Both the position numbers and the translations under genes were made by a program. 64,000 bases of DNA from Candidatus Endomicrobiellum meruensis (GTDB lineage: Bacteria > Elusimicrobiota > Endomicrobiia > Endomicrobiales > Endomicrobiaceae), in contig JAITDI010000025.1 in the NCBI GenBank assembly GCA_031282625.1, forward strand, positions 1 through 64,000. Reading direction: 5' to 3'. The notes under the pieces were generated by a model. That model saw only the letters and a list, made by a program, of their open reading frames with translations, had not been told where the DNA came from and ran no database searches. This document shows positions 1 through 9,536 of this stretch, in pieces. How positions within the stretch are numbered: the first letter of the stretch is position 1; the number at the start of each line of letters is the position of its first letter.

Positions 1-2
1 AT

Positions 3-101
3 AAACACCATTATTTTCAAGTTCAAGTTATAGATATTTACATATCATACTCCACCCTTGATGAATCTATGGATGTAAACAGATTCATAAAGGAATTGTA
101 A
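3..101 (+). CDS. 3' end of an unidentified gene entering from the left edge
   Basis: An open frame runs from the window edge to a TAA at 99-101 and gives about 32 codons ending in RFIKEL. The composition looks coding, with an alternating hydrophobic segment followed by a short acidic helix-like tail. The pattern (IYISYST, acidic turn, then a C-terminal helix) is reminiscent of the last strand and helix of class V aminotransferases or cysteine desulfurases, but the fragment is too short for an assignment. It points toward recO, so the two genes converge. No strong terminator hairpin is visible between 102 and 256. It could also be a relic or a chance open frame. Confidence 0.35.
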   Translation, partial: KHHYFQVQVIDIYISYSTLDESMDVNRFIKEL

Positions 102-256
102 GGTTGTATTAAACAAGAATTCTACCATTTTTAATCTTCCTTGCACAAATTCTTATACTTTATGTAATAGTTCACTGCGTAATTAATCGGTCTGTTTTCA
201 TTTGCTGTTGGGACTTATTGAATAAATGGATTTTTCTTGGCGCTTGTTGGCTGGTT

Positions 257-913
257 TTAATAAGATTTGGCATCCATTTTTTGTAAAAATACACTTATCG
301 CAGGACGACGGATATAATTTGTTAGATAAGATTCAACATAATTCCAAACTTTTTCATCTTCTACGTCAATAAAATCCACCTTGTTTCCAGAACAGTTTGA
401 AAGTTTTTTTATATTCATTGTCATACGTTCGTCAATAAAGGTATTGTTATTTCTTATATACTCTGAAAAAGAATACCCTGAGAGCTTTAAAAATCGTAAA
501 ATAAATGAGATCAGGGCTCTTTTGGGATGTTTGCAAATGCTAAGTATCTCCCAAATTCTTGCTATCAAGTCGTATTTTTCTGTATTTTCAAGATTGAAAG
601 ACGCAAATTTATCGCTCACTTCCGCTGCATATAAAGCACACAAATTTCGCATAAAATTGTTTTTTATTATTGTGTTATTGTTAATAATGCTTGCTCCTAT
701 AATTTTTGGTCTTATTGATGGGTGACTGTTAAAAACATGAAACTCGCTTTCTGTAAGTGTTTCTGTAGCAGATGAAAGCTTTGCCGCTATCTTTTTGGCA
801 CTTGGGACAACAGCTTGAATTTTCCCCCATTGATAAGAGTAAACTGTGATAAGCTTGTCATATTCGCCGTGTATTTTGGAGTTAAGAACAAGACCGTTTA
901 TTGTATAGTACAT
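257..913 (-). CDS. recO: DNA repair protein RecO
   Basis: RecO helps RecR load RecA onto SSB-coated DNA in recombinational repair. The 218-residue product has the typical N-terminal OB-fold opening (residues 1-80: an 'NGLVL' strand, then 'EYDKLITVYS' and 'GKIQAVVPSAKK') and a helical C-terminal part. It is somewhat shorter than the usual 240-250 residues. The C-terminal zinc-finger region found in many RecO proteins is reduced to a single Cys around NCSGNK, so the protein is probably of the zinc-free type. The start overlaps the end of the upstream CBS-domain gene by 16 bp, which suggests translational coupling. recR, its partner, lies far away at 42.9-43.5 kb. Confidence 0.88.
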   Translation of the reverse strand: MYYTINGLVLNSKIHGEYDKLITVYSYQWGKIQAVVPSAKKIAAKLSSATETLTESEFHVFNSHPSIRPKIIGASIINNNTIIKNNFMRNLCALYAAEVSDKFASFNLENTEKYDLIARIWEILSICKHPKRALISFILRFLKLSGYSFSEYIRNNNTFIDERMTMNIKKLSNCSGNKVDFIDVEDEKVWNYVESYLTNYIRRPAISVFLQKMDAKSY

Positions 914-2163
914 TTTTTTAAAATTATTCTCTTTACCTTCTTAGAGTCAGCATCTTGAATTTTTATTAAATAGCCATTCCAGTTAATTTTTTCACCATCT
1001 TTGGGTATTCTTCCAAACATTTCTAAAATCCACCCATTAACAGTTGAATAGTTTCCTTCTGGAACACCAAGATTGAGTTTGTCATTAACATTTGTTATTG
1101 ACTCATATGCCTGTATAATATGTTTGTTGCCTTTAGTTGATATTATAGTTTTTTCTCTAAAATCATGTTCGTCCCAAACATCTCCAACAATTTCTTCTAA
1201 TAAATCCTCTATTGAAGCAAGACCTATTGTGTATCCAAATTCATCAACTACCACAGCTATATGATGCCGTCCTGTTTTAAACTCTTTAAGAACTTTGCTG
1301 ATTTTTGCATTTTCAGGAGTAAAATATGCTGGACGGATTAAATCTTCAATAATTATAATATCGGAATTACGCCAAGCGACAGCTAAATCTTTTGTATATA
1401 TTATCCCTATGACATTGCTGATATTTTTGCTGTACACGGGAACTCTTGAGTACTTTGTGTTAATAATCTTTTTAATCATCTCATCTTTGGATAAATCTAT
1501 GTCCACGGCAAAAATATCGGAAACAGGCACCATCACTTGAGAGACTTTCATATTTTTGAAATCCATTATATTGCTTACAAGTTCCCTAGAAGTATCTGAA
1601 AGAGGAGAAGTGTTTCTGTCTGACAACAAAAAATCTATTTCGTCAGCTTTGATATGCCTACTTTCCTTGTGTCTTAAAAACAGCTTCATTATTTTGTTTG
1701 AAATTGTTAATAAAAAATCAATTAAAATTCTAACAAACGACGCAAGTCTTATTATAGTAGGCAAAACAAATATGCCCCATTTTTCAGAGTTGTATCTTGC
1801 TATGGTCTTAGGGAAAATACTTCCTATTGTTAAAGCCAAAACTATTGATAGAATCGGAAAAGAAAAATGCAGGATATTAATATTGATTTTGTAATGCTCG
1901 GACATATCCAAAGCAAGGGATGATAAAATAATGCTCATTCCTACAACAGACAAATTCATGCCTATAATCATAACCGTTATAACTTCTTGAGAATGGTTTT
2001 CCCAAAAAGTCACTATCTTTGAATATTTTATTTCCTTTTCCCTTGCTCTTATCAAAAAGGAGCCTGACAAACTTGTAATAGCAGTCTCGGAACCGCTGAA
2101 AAAACCAAGCATTAGCAATAGAAAACAGAAAAAGATGATTTTAAATACAATTAAAAATATCAT
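898..2163 (-). CDS. CNNM/CorC (HlyC)-family membrane protein with CBS domains, copy 1
   Basis: The 421-residue protein has the layout of the hemolysin-C/CorC/CNNM family. An N-terminal DUF21 membrane domain with several transmembrane segments (about residues 1-150) is followed by a tandem CBS pair (about 195-320, with 'VMVPVSDIFAVD' and 'VVVDEFGYTIG') and a small C-terminal CorC_HlyC domain (about 335-415). Family members are implicated in divalent-cation (Mg2+/Co2+) efflux or homeostasis. It overlaps the upstream paralogue at 2160-3170 by 4 bp (ATGA), so the two are coupled and may form a heteromer. The family is clear; the transported ion is inferred. Confidence 0.88.
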   Translation of the reverse strand: MIFLIVFKIIFFCFLLLMLGFFSGSETAITSLSGSFLIRAREKEIKYSKIVTFWENHSQEVITVMIIGMNLSVVGMSIILSSLALDMSEHYKININILHFSFPILSIVLALTIGSIFPKTIARYNSEKWGIFVLPTIIRLASFVRILIDFLLTISNKIMKLFLRHKESRHIKADEIDFLLSDRNTSPLSDTSRELVSNIMDFKNMKVSQVMVPVSDIFAVDIDLSKDEMIKKIINTKYSRVPVYSKNISNVIGIIYTKDLAVAWRNSDIIIIEDLIRPAYFTPENAKISKVLKEFKTGRHHIAVVVDEFGYTIGLASIEDLLEEIVGDVWDEHDFREKTIISTKGNKHIIQAYESITNVNDKLNLGVPEGNYSTVNGWILEMFGRIPKDGEKINWNGYLIKIQDADSKKVKRIILKKCTIQ

Positions 2164-3170
2164 GATTCGTAATCATAATCATCAAGAATTTCACCGACAA
2201 CTTCTTCTAATATGTCTTCAAGCGTAACCATACCTATTATGTTTTCGTTTTTATCCTTCACGAAAGCCATATGAGTTTTGCCGCTTTGAAAATTTTTCAA
2301 CAGTTCGTTTATTTTTTGGTCTTCGCTTATGTAATATGGCTCTTTAACAAGGGTCCGTATAAAATGTCCTTTGTTTTCCTGCCATAATGTCAAAATATCT
2401 TTTATATGGATATAGCCGATAATATTATCTTTTGATTTAAGATAAACAGGTATTCTACTTCTTGATGTTTCAATAGCCATATCCAAAAAATCTTCATCTT
2501 CCAAAGACAAATTTACGGAATCTATATTTTCAAATGGAACCATTATCTTTTTCACTAACAATTCACCGAACCCCAAAGCTTTTTCTAGCATAATCCCAGT
2601 TTCTTTATCTATTTCTCCGCTGTATCCGCCCTCATAAATAAGAGCTTTAATTTCTTCTTCACTTAAAGTATAAGAATTTCTACCGCCAACCTCTGAAGTT
2701 TTCGGAGACAAAAATTCCGCAAATTTAATAAGCGGATAAGTAAATGGTTTCAATATTTTTTCTACTTTGGAAAGGATAGGTACAGATAGTATAGTAACTT
2801 TCTCAGAATTTTCTCTCGCATAAAATTTAGGCACAAGTTCTCCAAATATCAAGATAACTGAAGATGTTATAAGCCATGCTATAATATCAATAATATTTCT
2901 ATTGATCCCGAAAAATAAAGTTGACATAAAATATGCGGACACAAAACTTGTAAGAATATCGGAAATAACATTTAACGTTAGAATAATTGTAAGAAGATAA
3001 TAAGGTTGTTCAAGCCATGACAGCAACATCTTGGAAAGTTTAGGGGTTTTGACAATAAGCTTTTTTATTCTGTACTTAGATAAACTTGTAATACCTATCT
3101 CAGCCGCAGATACCCAAGCCGAGACAATTAAAAGAAAAACTAGAGCAGTTAGACTTGCGAAAATAAACAT
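2160..3170 (-). CDS. CNNM/CorC (HlyC)-family membrane protein with CBS domains, copy 2
   Basis: The 336-residue protein is a paralogue of its downstream neighbour. It has a DUF21 membrane region (about residues 1-140, containing the 'ELVPKFYARENSEK' stretch typical of the family) and two CBS motifs ('IMVPFENIDSVN' and 'AFVKDKNENIIGMVTLEDILEEVVGE', quoted here in part). It ends just after the CBS pair, so it lacks most of the C-terminal CorC_HlyC domain that copy 1 keeps. Its start lies inside the end of ybeY, an arrangement (ybeY beside corC-like genes) seen in many bacteria. Ion homeostasis is inferred from the family. Confidence 0.87.
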   Translation of the reverse strand: MFIFASLTALVFLLIVSAWVSAAEIGITSLSKYRIKKLIVKTPKLSKMLLSWLEQPYYLLTIILTLNVISDILTSFVSAYFMSTLFFGINRNIIDIIAWLITSSVILIFGELVPKFYARENSEKVTILSVPILSKVEKILKPFTYPLIKFAEFLSPKTSEVGGRNSYTLSEEEIKALIYEGGYSGEIDKETGIMLEKALGFGELLVKKIMVPFENIDSVNLSLEDEDFLDMAIETSRSRIPVYLKSKDNIIGYIHIKDILTLWQENKGHFIRTLVKEPYYISEDQKINELLKNFQSGKTHMAFVKDKNENIIGMVTLEDILEEVVGEILDDYDYES

Positions 3171-3583
3171 TGAAATATTTTATCCTGTTTGGCAAACATT
3201 TTGGATTTATTTTCAACATCATAATCGGTATAACCGCAAAGATGAAGTATCCCGTGTATAACAAGATATGCCAATTCTTGCTGCCAAGAGTTGCCGTATC
3301 TTTTCGCCTGTCTTTGAGTACGATTTTTTGATATATAAATATCTCCCGCAAGAATTTCAGGAACAATTAAAAAAGATATAACGTCAGTTATACATCTTAC
3401 TTTTCTGTATTTTATATTCAGTTTTTTTATTTCTTCATCGCTTAACATTATAAAATTTACTTGATACTTTCTCTTTTTTTCAGACTTTAAAGCAAGATTT
3501 GCGGCTTCTTTTAAAATCTTAACATGTTTTTTAGGAAAGTCAACAAAGCTTATAAAATTTTTATTTGTATTCAATTCTTGCAT
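3149..3583 (-). CDS. ybeY: Endoribonuclease / rRNA maturation factor YbeY
   Basis: YbeY is a metal-dependent RNase needed for 16S rRNA 3'-end maturation and ribosome quality control. The 144-residue protein has the family hallmarks: 'TDVISF' near residue 67, 'GDIYIS' near 80, and the metal-binding stretch HGILHLCGYTD at about 110-120. The first two histidine ligands (H110, H114) are present. The third ligand of the usual HGxLHLxGYDH motif is replaced by Asp (TD instead of DH), a variant also common in Bacteroidetes. It overlaps the genes on both sides by about 22 bp, indicating one polycistronic message. Confidence 0.9.
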   Translation of the reverse strand: MQELNTNKNFISFVDFPKKHVKILKEAANLALKSEKKRKYQVNFIMLSDEEIKKLNIKYRKVRCITDVISFLIVPEILAGDIYISKNRTQRQAKRYGNSWQQELAYLVIHGILHLCGYTDYDVENKSKMFAKQDKIFQCLFSQV

Positions 3584-5018
3584 GATATATACCCGTAATA
3601 GTTGAAATAATACTGTTTCTCATTAGCTCTAAATCTTTTAATGTTATTGGGCACACTGAAAACTGATCGTCTATAAACTTATTATTGATTATTTTTTCAA
3701 CCATACCTTTTATCCTTGCCGTAGTAGGCTCTTCTATACTGCGACACGCAGCCTCGCAAGAATCTGCTAACATTATTATTGCAGCGATTTTTGTGCTCGG
3801 TCTTGGTCCTGGATATCTGAAATGTTCCATATCCATATGTAATCCAGATTCCAACGCTCTATGATAAAAAACATGCATAGCAGTTGTGCCATGATGTTGT
3901 TTTATAATATTGATGATTTCATTATCAACATTATGTTTCTTCGCGAGAACAACGCCTTCCTTAACATGCGAAATTAAAATAAGCCGTGACATTTCAGGGT
4001 TTAAATTATCGTGAGGATTATATCCTGAAGTTTGATTTTCTATAAAATACATAGGATTTTTAAGTTTGCCTATATCATGGTAATAAGACCCTACTCGTGC
4101 CAAAAGGGAATTTTCTCCAACAGCGTTTGCCGCATGCTCTGCGATATCTGCGGTCATAATTGAGTGGTGATAAGTGCCGGGGGCTTCAAGCATAAGGCGT
4201 TTAAGCAGAAGATTATTGAAATCCGAAAGTTCAATTAATTTTATGTTTGTGGTTCTTGAAAAAATCTTTTCAAACAAAGGCATTAAAACTAACAAAATTA
4301 TCACTGAAAAGATTCCGTTTAAAACTCCGTAAAGAAGATTGTACTTCAATTGAAAGCTGCTATAGATGCCTATAAGATAAAACATCGTAAGCAAAGCGGA
4401 ATTAGCAATAATAGTTTTGGCGCCTACATTTATAAAATCAGATCTTCTGCGTATTGTATGCACATTTGCAACAACAAATATCGCACTGCCAAGCATTGTA
4501 AGAAAAATGTCAAAGCGCACATCGTTCAAAAATGCCGTGTACAAACTTAGACATACAGCATATACTCCACCTAATCTTGACGATAATAGCATTGCTGCCA
4601 TAATTGAAAATGCAGAAACTGGAGAAGCAAAAGGTGATAAATATTCTTTTGAAATCTGAAAAGTTAAAATAGCAGTTATAAAGAGCAAACACATTAAAAC
4701 AACAGCGTCATTATCTTCCAGAATGGCTCTTTCTTTGTTTTGAATTTGAGATGCGAAGAAAATAACAACTGCAACCATAAATATTAAAGCTGCAAACATT
4801 ATTTTTGAGTCTATGCCCACGCCCATTACAAGCATGCCATAAACTACTATTATCGTAAATAAAAAGGAAATAAAAACCGGGATTTTTATTTCCTTTTGAA
4901 ATAAATTTTTTGATTCCCTTATAACGGGACCTTTTGATTTAGAAGTCTTGAGATCTTTGGCAAGTTTCAAGAGAAAACCTCTTGCCCAAGACCTTATTTT
5001 GTTAAATAAATTATTCAT
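3561..5018 (-). CDS. Short PgpH-like membrane HD-domain phosphodiesterase
   Basis: This 485-residue protein has a multi-pass membrane region (about residues 45-255, roughly seven or eight helices) followed by a cytoplasmic HD domain (about 270-470). The HD motifs are clear: 'TYHHSIMTADIAEHA', 'YYHDIGKL' and 'KQHHGTTAMHVFYHRA'. It belongs to the 7TM-HD family whose characterised member PgpH degrades cyclic-di-AMP. Typical members are about 700 residues because of a large N-terminal extracytoplasmic 7TMR-HDED domain. That domain is absent here, leaving membrane helices plus catalytic domain. Location between aspS and ybeY (a PgpH-YbeY linkage is common) supports the assignment. Cyclic-di-AMP as substrate is inferred. 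Confidence 0.82.
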   Translation of the reverse strand: MNNLFNKIRSWARGFLLKLAKDLKTSKSKGPVIRESKNLFQKEIKIPVFISFLFTIIVVYGMLVMGVGIDSKIMFAALIFMVAVVIFFASQIQNKERAILEDNDAVVLMCLLFITAILTFQISKEYLSPFASPVSAFSIMAAMLLSSRLGGVYAVCLSLYTAFLNDVRFDIFLTMLGSAIFVVANVHTIRRRSDFINVGAKTIIANSALLTMFYLIGIYSSFQLKYNLLYGVLNGIFSVIILLVLMPLFEKIFSRTTNIKLIELSDFNNLLLKRLMLEAPGTYHHSIMTADIAEHAANAVGENSLLARVGSYYHDIGKLKNPMYFIENQTSGYNPHDNLNPEMSRLILISHVKEGVVLAKKHNVDNEIINIIKQHHGTTAMHVFYHRALESGLHMDMEHFRYPGPRPSTKIAAIIMLADSCEAACRSIEEPTTARIKGMVEKIINNKFIDDQFSVCPITLKDLELMRNSIISTITGIYHARIEYK

Positions 5019-5047
5019 CTATCCCTCTGCGTCGCTGGCAAACAAGT

Positions 5048-6820
5048 CTAAACCTTTGCTTGCTTAACAACAATCCGCACACCCAATTCTTTAAGCTGTT
5101 TTTCGCTTACCGGAGCGGGAGCGTTAGAAAGAGGATCCGACGCTTTTTGCGTTTTAGGAAATGCTATTACTTCTCTTATGGAATCTTCCCCTGCCATTAG
5201 CGCGCACATTCTGTCAAAACCCAAAGCTAAACCGCCATGAGGAGGAGCACCGTAAGTCAATGCATCAAGCAAAAAGCCAAACTTTTCTTTTGCAGATTCA
5301 TCTGAAATGCTTAGAATATCAAAAATCTTTTTTTGAACATCGCTCCTATGTATTCTTATAGAACCCCCTCCAAGTTCAATACCGTTCAAAATAACATCGT
5401 AAGCTTTCGCTTTTGCAGTTCCAGCATTTTCTTTATTCAACGAAACTACATCTTGAGGTGAAGTAAATGGGTGATGTAATGCCTGCCATCTCTGTTGTTC
5501 TTTATCCCATTCCATGAGAGGAAAATCCACAACCCACAAAAAATTAAATTTGGACTTGTCTATAAGACCAAGTTCTTTGCCCATTTTAAGCCTTAATGCT
5601 CCAAGACCCTGAACAACAATTTTCTCTTCATCTGCAAGAAAAACAATTAAATCACCCGATTTTGCTCCAAGTTTAGATATAATTATTTTTATTTCTTCGT
5701 CTTTAAAATATTTAACTATATTGGACTCGGCACCAGATTCCGTAATTTTCATCCATGCTAAACCCTTAGCACCATATTCACCGACAAAATTTGTAAGTCC
5801 GTCAATATCCGAACGGGAAAAAGTCGCCCCTTTAGGAATACACAATCCTCTTACTATGCCGCCCTTAGATATAACAGATGAAAATACGCTAAAACCACAC
5901 TCTTTAAGTTCAGTTGAAAAATCTTTTATTTCCACTTCAAATCTTGTATCGGGTTTATCAGAACCATAACGAAGCATAACATCTGCATAAGACATTTTTT
6001 CAAAAGGTATTTTTATTTCGATATTCAATACATTTTTGAACACTCTTGAAAGCATTCTTTCAATAACGTCCATCACATCGTTTTCTTCAACAAAAGACAT
6101 TTCAAGGTCTATTTGAGTAAATTCAAGCTGTCTGTCAGCACGCAAGTCTTCATCTCTAAAACATCTTGCTATCTGATAATATTTATCAAAACCTGAAACC
6201 ATCAAAATCTGTTTAAAAAGCTGGGGAGATTGCGGCAATGCAAAAAAACTGCCATGATGCAACCTTGAGGGCACAAGAAAGTCTCTTGCGCCTTCAGGAG
6301 TAGATTTAGTTAAGAAAGGAGTCTCTATCTCCAAAAAACTTTTATCATTTAAAAAGTTTCTTATTTCATTTGCAACTTTATGACGCATTATAAAATTTTT
6401 TTGAAAATTAGGACGGCGTAAGTCTAAATATCTGTATTTTAACCTCAATTCCTCTGAAGTTTCCGTATAATCCGATATTTCAAAAGGAAGTCCAGGACAT
6501 GTATTTAAAATTTCAATTTTAGACACTACAAGCTCAATGGAACCTGTAGGCATATTAGGGTTTAACGTTCCTTCAGGTCTTTTTCTTACTAACCCTTTAA
6601 CGGATACTACATATTCGCTTCTTAACCCTTCAGCTATTTTAAATATTTCCTTATTTTCAGGTTGGAAGACAATTTGCAACAACCCTTCCCTGTCTCTTAA
6701 ATCAATAAAAATCACACCGCCGTGATCTCTGCGAGAATGTACCCAACCGCAAACAACAATATCTTTATCTTTGCCAATACTGTCTTCTCTAACATCTCCG
6801 CAATAACTACTTCTCTTCAT
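5048..6820 (-). CDS. aspS: Aspartyl-tRNA synthetase (class II)
   Basis: The 590-residue protein is a full-length bacterial-type AspRS, which charges tRNA with aspartate. It shows the N-terminal anticodon-binding OB domain ('GWVHSRRDHGGVIFIDLRD', about residues 25-45) and class II motif 1 near 'FLEIETPFLTKSTPEGARDF'. Motif 2 is seen as 'YYQIARCFRDEDLRADRQLEFTQ' and motif 3 as 'GLALGFDRMCALM' near the C-terminus, with the bacterial GAD insertion between motifs 2 and 3. It sits 29 bp upstream of the HD-phosphodiesterase gene. A TATAAT hexamer at 6887-6892 (minus strand) could be part of its promoter. Whether it is discriminating or also charges tRNA-Asn cannot be told here. Confidence 0.96.
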   Translation of the reverse strand: MKRSSYCGDVREDSIGKDKDIVVCGWVHSRRDHGGVIFIDLRDREGLLQIVFQPENKEIFKIAEGLRSEYVVSVKGLVRKRPEGTLNPNMPTGSIELVVSKIEILNTCPGLPFEISDYTETSEELRLKYRYLDLRRPNFQKNFIMRHKVANEIRNFLNDKSFLEIETPFLTKSTPEGARDFLVPSRLHHGSFFALPQSPQLFKQILMVSGFDKYYQIARCFRDEDLRADRQLEFTQIDLEMSFVEENDVMDVIERMLSRVFKNVLNIEIKIPFEKMSYADVMLRYGSDKPDTRFEVEIKDFSTELKECGFSVFSSVISKGGIVRGLCIPKGATFSRSDIDGLTNFVGEYGAKGLAWMKITESGAESNIVKYFKDEEIKIIISKLGAKSGDLIVFLADEEKIVVQGLGALRLKMGKELGLIDKSKFNFLWVVDFPLMEWDKEQQRWQALHHPFTSPQDVVSLNKENAGTAKAKAYDVILNGIELGGGSIRIHRSDVQKKIFDILSISDESAKEKFGFLLDALTYGAPPHGGLALGFDRMCALMAGEDSIREVIAFPKTQKASDPLSNAPAPVSEKQLKELGVRIVVKQAKV

Positions 6821-6933
6821 AGTAAAAGCCTCTTTTAAAACATCTTAATATAAACAATACGCTTCTGGGAATACCTTTAGTACAAGATTATAGAAATCTG
6901 CCTACAACTTTCTTGTAGAGTAAAAAATGCAAC

Positions 6934-7473
6934 TTATTTTGGTAAACTAGAAAAATACAGCAATGATATAATGGTTTTTGAATCCTTTATCTGCCCGTCT
7001 TTTATCATACCTAAAGCTCTTTTAAAGTTTATTATTTCTTTGTCAACAAACTCGTCTTCATCAGGATTAAAGCTGCCTTCTTCAAGATTAAAAGCCGAAA
7101 AAATATGCAATAGTTCGTTTGAAAGTGCCGCAGTAGGATAGAAAGACAATAAAAGCTCAAACTTTTTGGCTATATATCCTGTTTCTTCTTCCAATTCTCT
7201 CGTTATGCATTCAATAGGAGTTTCTCCAGCATCAATTTTACCTGCTGGAATCTCATAAGTTACTTTACCTATAGCATACCTATATTGTTTAACTAAAACT
7301 ATATTTTCTTTATCAATAAATGGAAGAACTGCTGCTGCTCCAGGGTGATTTATATATTCCCTTGTGGCAGATTTTCCGCTTGGAAGCTGTACTTCATCGC
7401 AAAAAAGCTCTGTAAACTTTCCTTTGTATATCAATTTTTTATTCAAAGTCTTTTCAATAAGATCTTTACTCAT
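6934..7473 (-). CDS. Nudix hydrolase, probable ADP-ribose pyrophosphatase
   Basis: The 179-residue protein carries a complete Nudix box (GX5EX7REUXEEXGU), 'GKIDAGETPIECITRELEEETGY', at about residues 75-97 (split in the family as G-x5-E then REL-EEETG). The preceding 'YRYAIGKVTYEIPAGKID' and the downstream proline/acid region are typical of ADP-ribose pyrophosphatases (NudF type), which hydrolyse ADP-ribose to AMP and ribose-5-phosphate. It lies alone between aspS and the PEP carboxykinase gene with gaps of 113 and 167 bp. Substrate specificity is inferred from the family subgroup. Confidence 0.87.
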   Translation of the reverse strand: MSKDLIEKTLNKKLIYKGKFTELFCDEVQLPSGKSATREYINHPGAAAVLPFIDKENIVLVKQYRYAIGKVTYEIPAGKIDAGETPIECITRELEEETGYIAKKFELLLSFYPTAALSNELLHIFSAFNLEEGSFNPDEDEFVDKEIINFKRALGMIKDGQIKDSKTIISLLYFSSLPK

Positions 7474-7640
7474 AGCACTATTTTATCATTTTTTATATCA
7501 AAACAAAAATAATTATGTAGTACATGGGTATAGGATAATAATTAGTTTATATTCTCAATTCTCGGTCTTGGAGTAGTTGGAACGAGGCTATTTTTTGAAA
7601 GATTTGGAATGCTTGCTGTTGAGAGGAAGTTGTAAGTTTT

Positions 7641-9410
7641 TTACATTCCTAGTTTTTCTTTAAGTTCTTTTAGATAGTCCCTTAAATCTTTAGGAATTTT
7701 ATCTCCAAACTTATTATAAAATTCCTCTATCATTACAACTTCCTTCTTCCAGTCTTCTTTATCTACGCTAAGAAGTTTGTCCATAGTTTCTTTCTTTATG
7801 TCCAAACCGCTCAAATCTATTGCGCCTTCTTGAGGGAACAACCCTATCTCAGACTCTCTTGCACCAGTTTTTCCTTCAATTCTATCTATCATCCATTTTA
7901 TAACTCTGGAATTTTCTCTATACCCAGTCCACATAAACTTACCATCGTCATCTTTTCTGAACCAGTTAACCATAAATATTTTAGGAAACTTTTTTGCTTT
8001 CTTGCCGATATTTAACCAATGTTGAAAATAATCGCCCATATTGTATCCACAAAAAGGAAGCATAGCCATAGGATCTCTCCTGACTGTCCCAACTTGACCG
8101 CTTGCAGCAGCGGTAGTTTCAGAACCTATTATTGATGCAGTAAATACCCCACTGTTCCAATCTCTTGCTTCATATACCAACGGAATTGTGCTTTTTCTTC
8201 GCCCTCCAAAAATGATTCCGGAAATCGGCACGCCTTTAGGATTGTCGTATTCTGGTGAAAGCGTTGGACAATTATAAATTGAAACAGTAAACCTTGAATT
8301 TGGGTGAGCAGCTAACTTGCCTAAATTTTTGTCATACTTTTGACCCTGCCAATCTGTTAAATCTAAAGGAACTTCGTCACTGACTCCTTCCCACCAAGGA
8401 GTATTGTTGGAATTATCTACAGCCGTATTTGTAAAAAGTGTTGGGAAAAACTTATCATTTTTAAGAGTTTTCATCATGACTGGATTTGTCTTAAATCCTG
8501 TCCCTGGAGCAACACCAAAAAAGCCCGCTTCAGGATTAATAGCGTAAAGCTGACCATCTTCGCCTACGTTAATCCATGCTATATCGTCGCCCAAAGTCCA
8601 AACTTTATATCCTTTAAGCACAGGGTCTAACATTGCAAGATTGGTCTTTCCGCAAGCCGATGGAAATGCGCCGAGAAAATATGTTATCTTGTGATCAGGC
8701 GCTTCCACGCCTATGATAATCATATGTTCGGCAAGCCAACCTTCTTGATAGCCCAAATATGAGCCTATTCTTAACGAATAGCACTTTTTACCAAGAAGAG
8801 CGTTCCCGCCATACCCTGAGCCGAAACTCATAACAAGGTTGTCTTGAGGAAAATGCATTATAAATCTTCTATCGGGGTTAACATCACCTATAGAGTGAAT
8901 ACCCCTAAAAAAATCAGAAGAATTTCCTATTCTTTCTACCGCTTGTTTGCCTACTCTAGACATAATTCTCATGCTCAAAGCCACATATACAGAATCTGTT
9001 ATTTGAACACAGTTTTTAGCGTATTTTGATTTTGGCGTACCCATGACAAAAGGAATAACGTACATTGTTCTTCCTTTCATCGCATTTTTAAAAAGACCAT
9101 CCATCTTTTCTTTAGCATCTTTAGGGTCTAACCAATTATTGTTAGGTCCTGCTTGGTCTTTTAGTGGAGTACAAACAAAGGTTAAGTGTTCTGTACGGGC
9201 TACATCATTAGGGTTTGAGCGGTGGTAATAAGAATTAGGGTATTCTTGTCCGTTTAATTTCTTTAGGACGACTCTCCCGTCAACTTCAGATTTTTGAGCA
9301 ATTTCTGTTAACCTTTCAGCTTCTTCTTGAGACCCGTCCATAATATAAACTTCGTCAGGACAAAAAAGTTCCTGCATTTCTTTTACGAATATATCCATTG
9401 GTGTCGGCAT
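7641..9410 (-). CDS. pckG: Phosphoenolpyruvate carboxykinase (GTP)
   Basis: The 589-residue enzyme interconverts oxaloacetate + GTP with PEP + CO2 + GDP. The GTP-type family is recognised by 'FGSGYGGNALLGKKCY' and the kinase-1a P-loop 'GAFPSACGKTNLAM' with its hyper-reactive cysteine (about residues 265-280). Also present are the metal-site region 'GDDIAW' and the guanine-binding stretch 'PFCGYNMGDYFQHW' near 450. Length is normal. In an anaerobe with PFOR it probably works either gluconeogenically or as a CO2-fixing step toward C4 acids; the direction cannot be read from sequence. A gap of 126 bp separates it from ndk upstream. Confidence 0.95.
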   Translation of the reverse strand: MPTPMDIFVKEMQELFCPDEVYIMDGSQEEAERLTEIAQKSEVDGRVVLKKLNGQEYPNSYYHRSNPNDVARTEHLTFVCTPLKDQAGPNNNWLDPKDAKEKMDGLFKNAMKGRTMYVIPFVMGTPKSKYAKNCVQITDSVYVALSMRIMSRVGKQAVERIGNSSDFFRGIHSIGDVNPDRRFIMHFPQDNLVMSFGSGYGGNALLGKKCYSLRIGSYLGYQEGWLAEHMIIIGVEAPDHKITYFLGAFPSACGKTNLAMLDPVLKGYKVWTLGDDIAWINVGEDGQLYAINPEAGFFGVAPGTGFKTNPVMMKTLKNDKFFPTLFTNTAVDNSNNTPWWEGVSDEVPLDLTDWQGQKYDKNLGKLAAHPNSRFTVSIYNCPTLSPEYDNPKGVPISGIIFGGRRKSTIPLVYEARDWNSGVFTASIIGSETTAAASGQVGTVRRDPMAMLPFCGYNMGDYFQHWLNIGKKAKKFPKIFMVNWFRKDDDGKFMWTGYRENSRVIKWMIDRIEGKTGARESEIGLFPQEGAIDLSGLDIKKETMDKLLSVDKEDWKKEVVMIEEFYNKFGDKIPKDLRDYLKELKEKLGM

Positions 9411-9536
9411 TTTATCGCTCCTTATCGAAACTTAGAGTCTTATTTTGCGCAAACCAACATGCTAACAAGAGACACAATAAGACAGAATTTATCCACATTG
9501 GCAATATTTCATATTAAATTGCTACCAACTAAAATA

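Noticed and set aside
7540-7638. Open frame on + strand reading 'ILGLGVVGTRLFFERFG' then 'MLAVERKL'
   Set aside because: It looks faintly coding but has no start and only about 30 codons, between two minus-strand genes; not enough to call a remnant.
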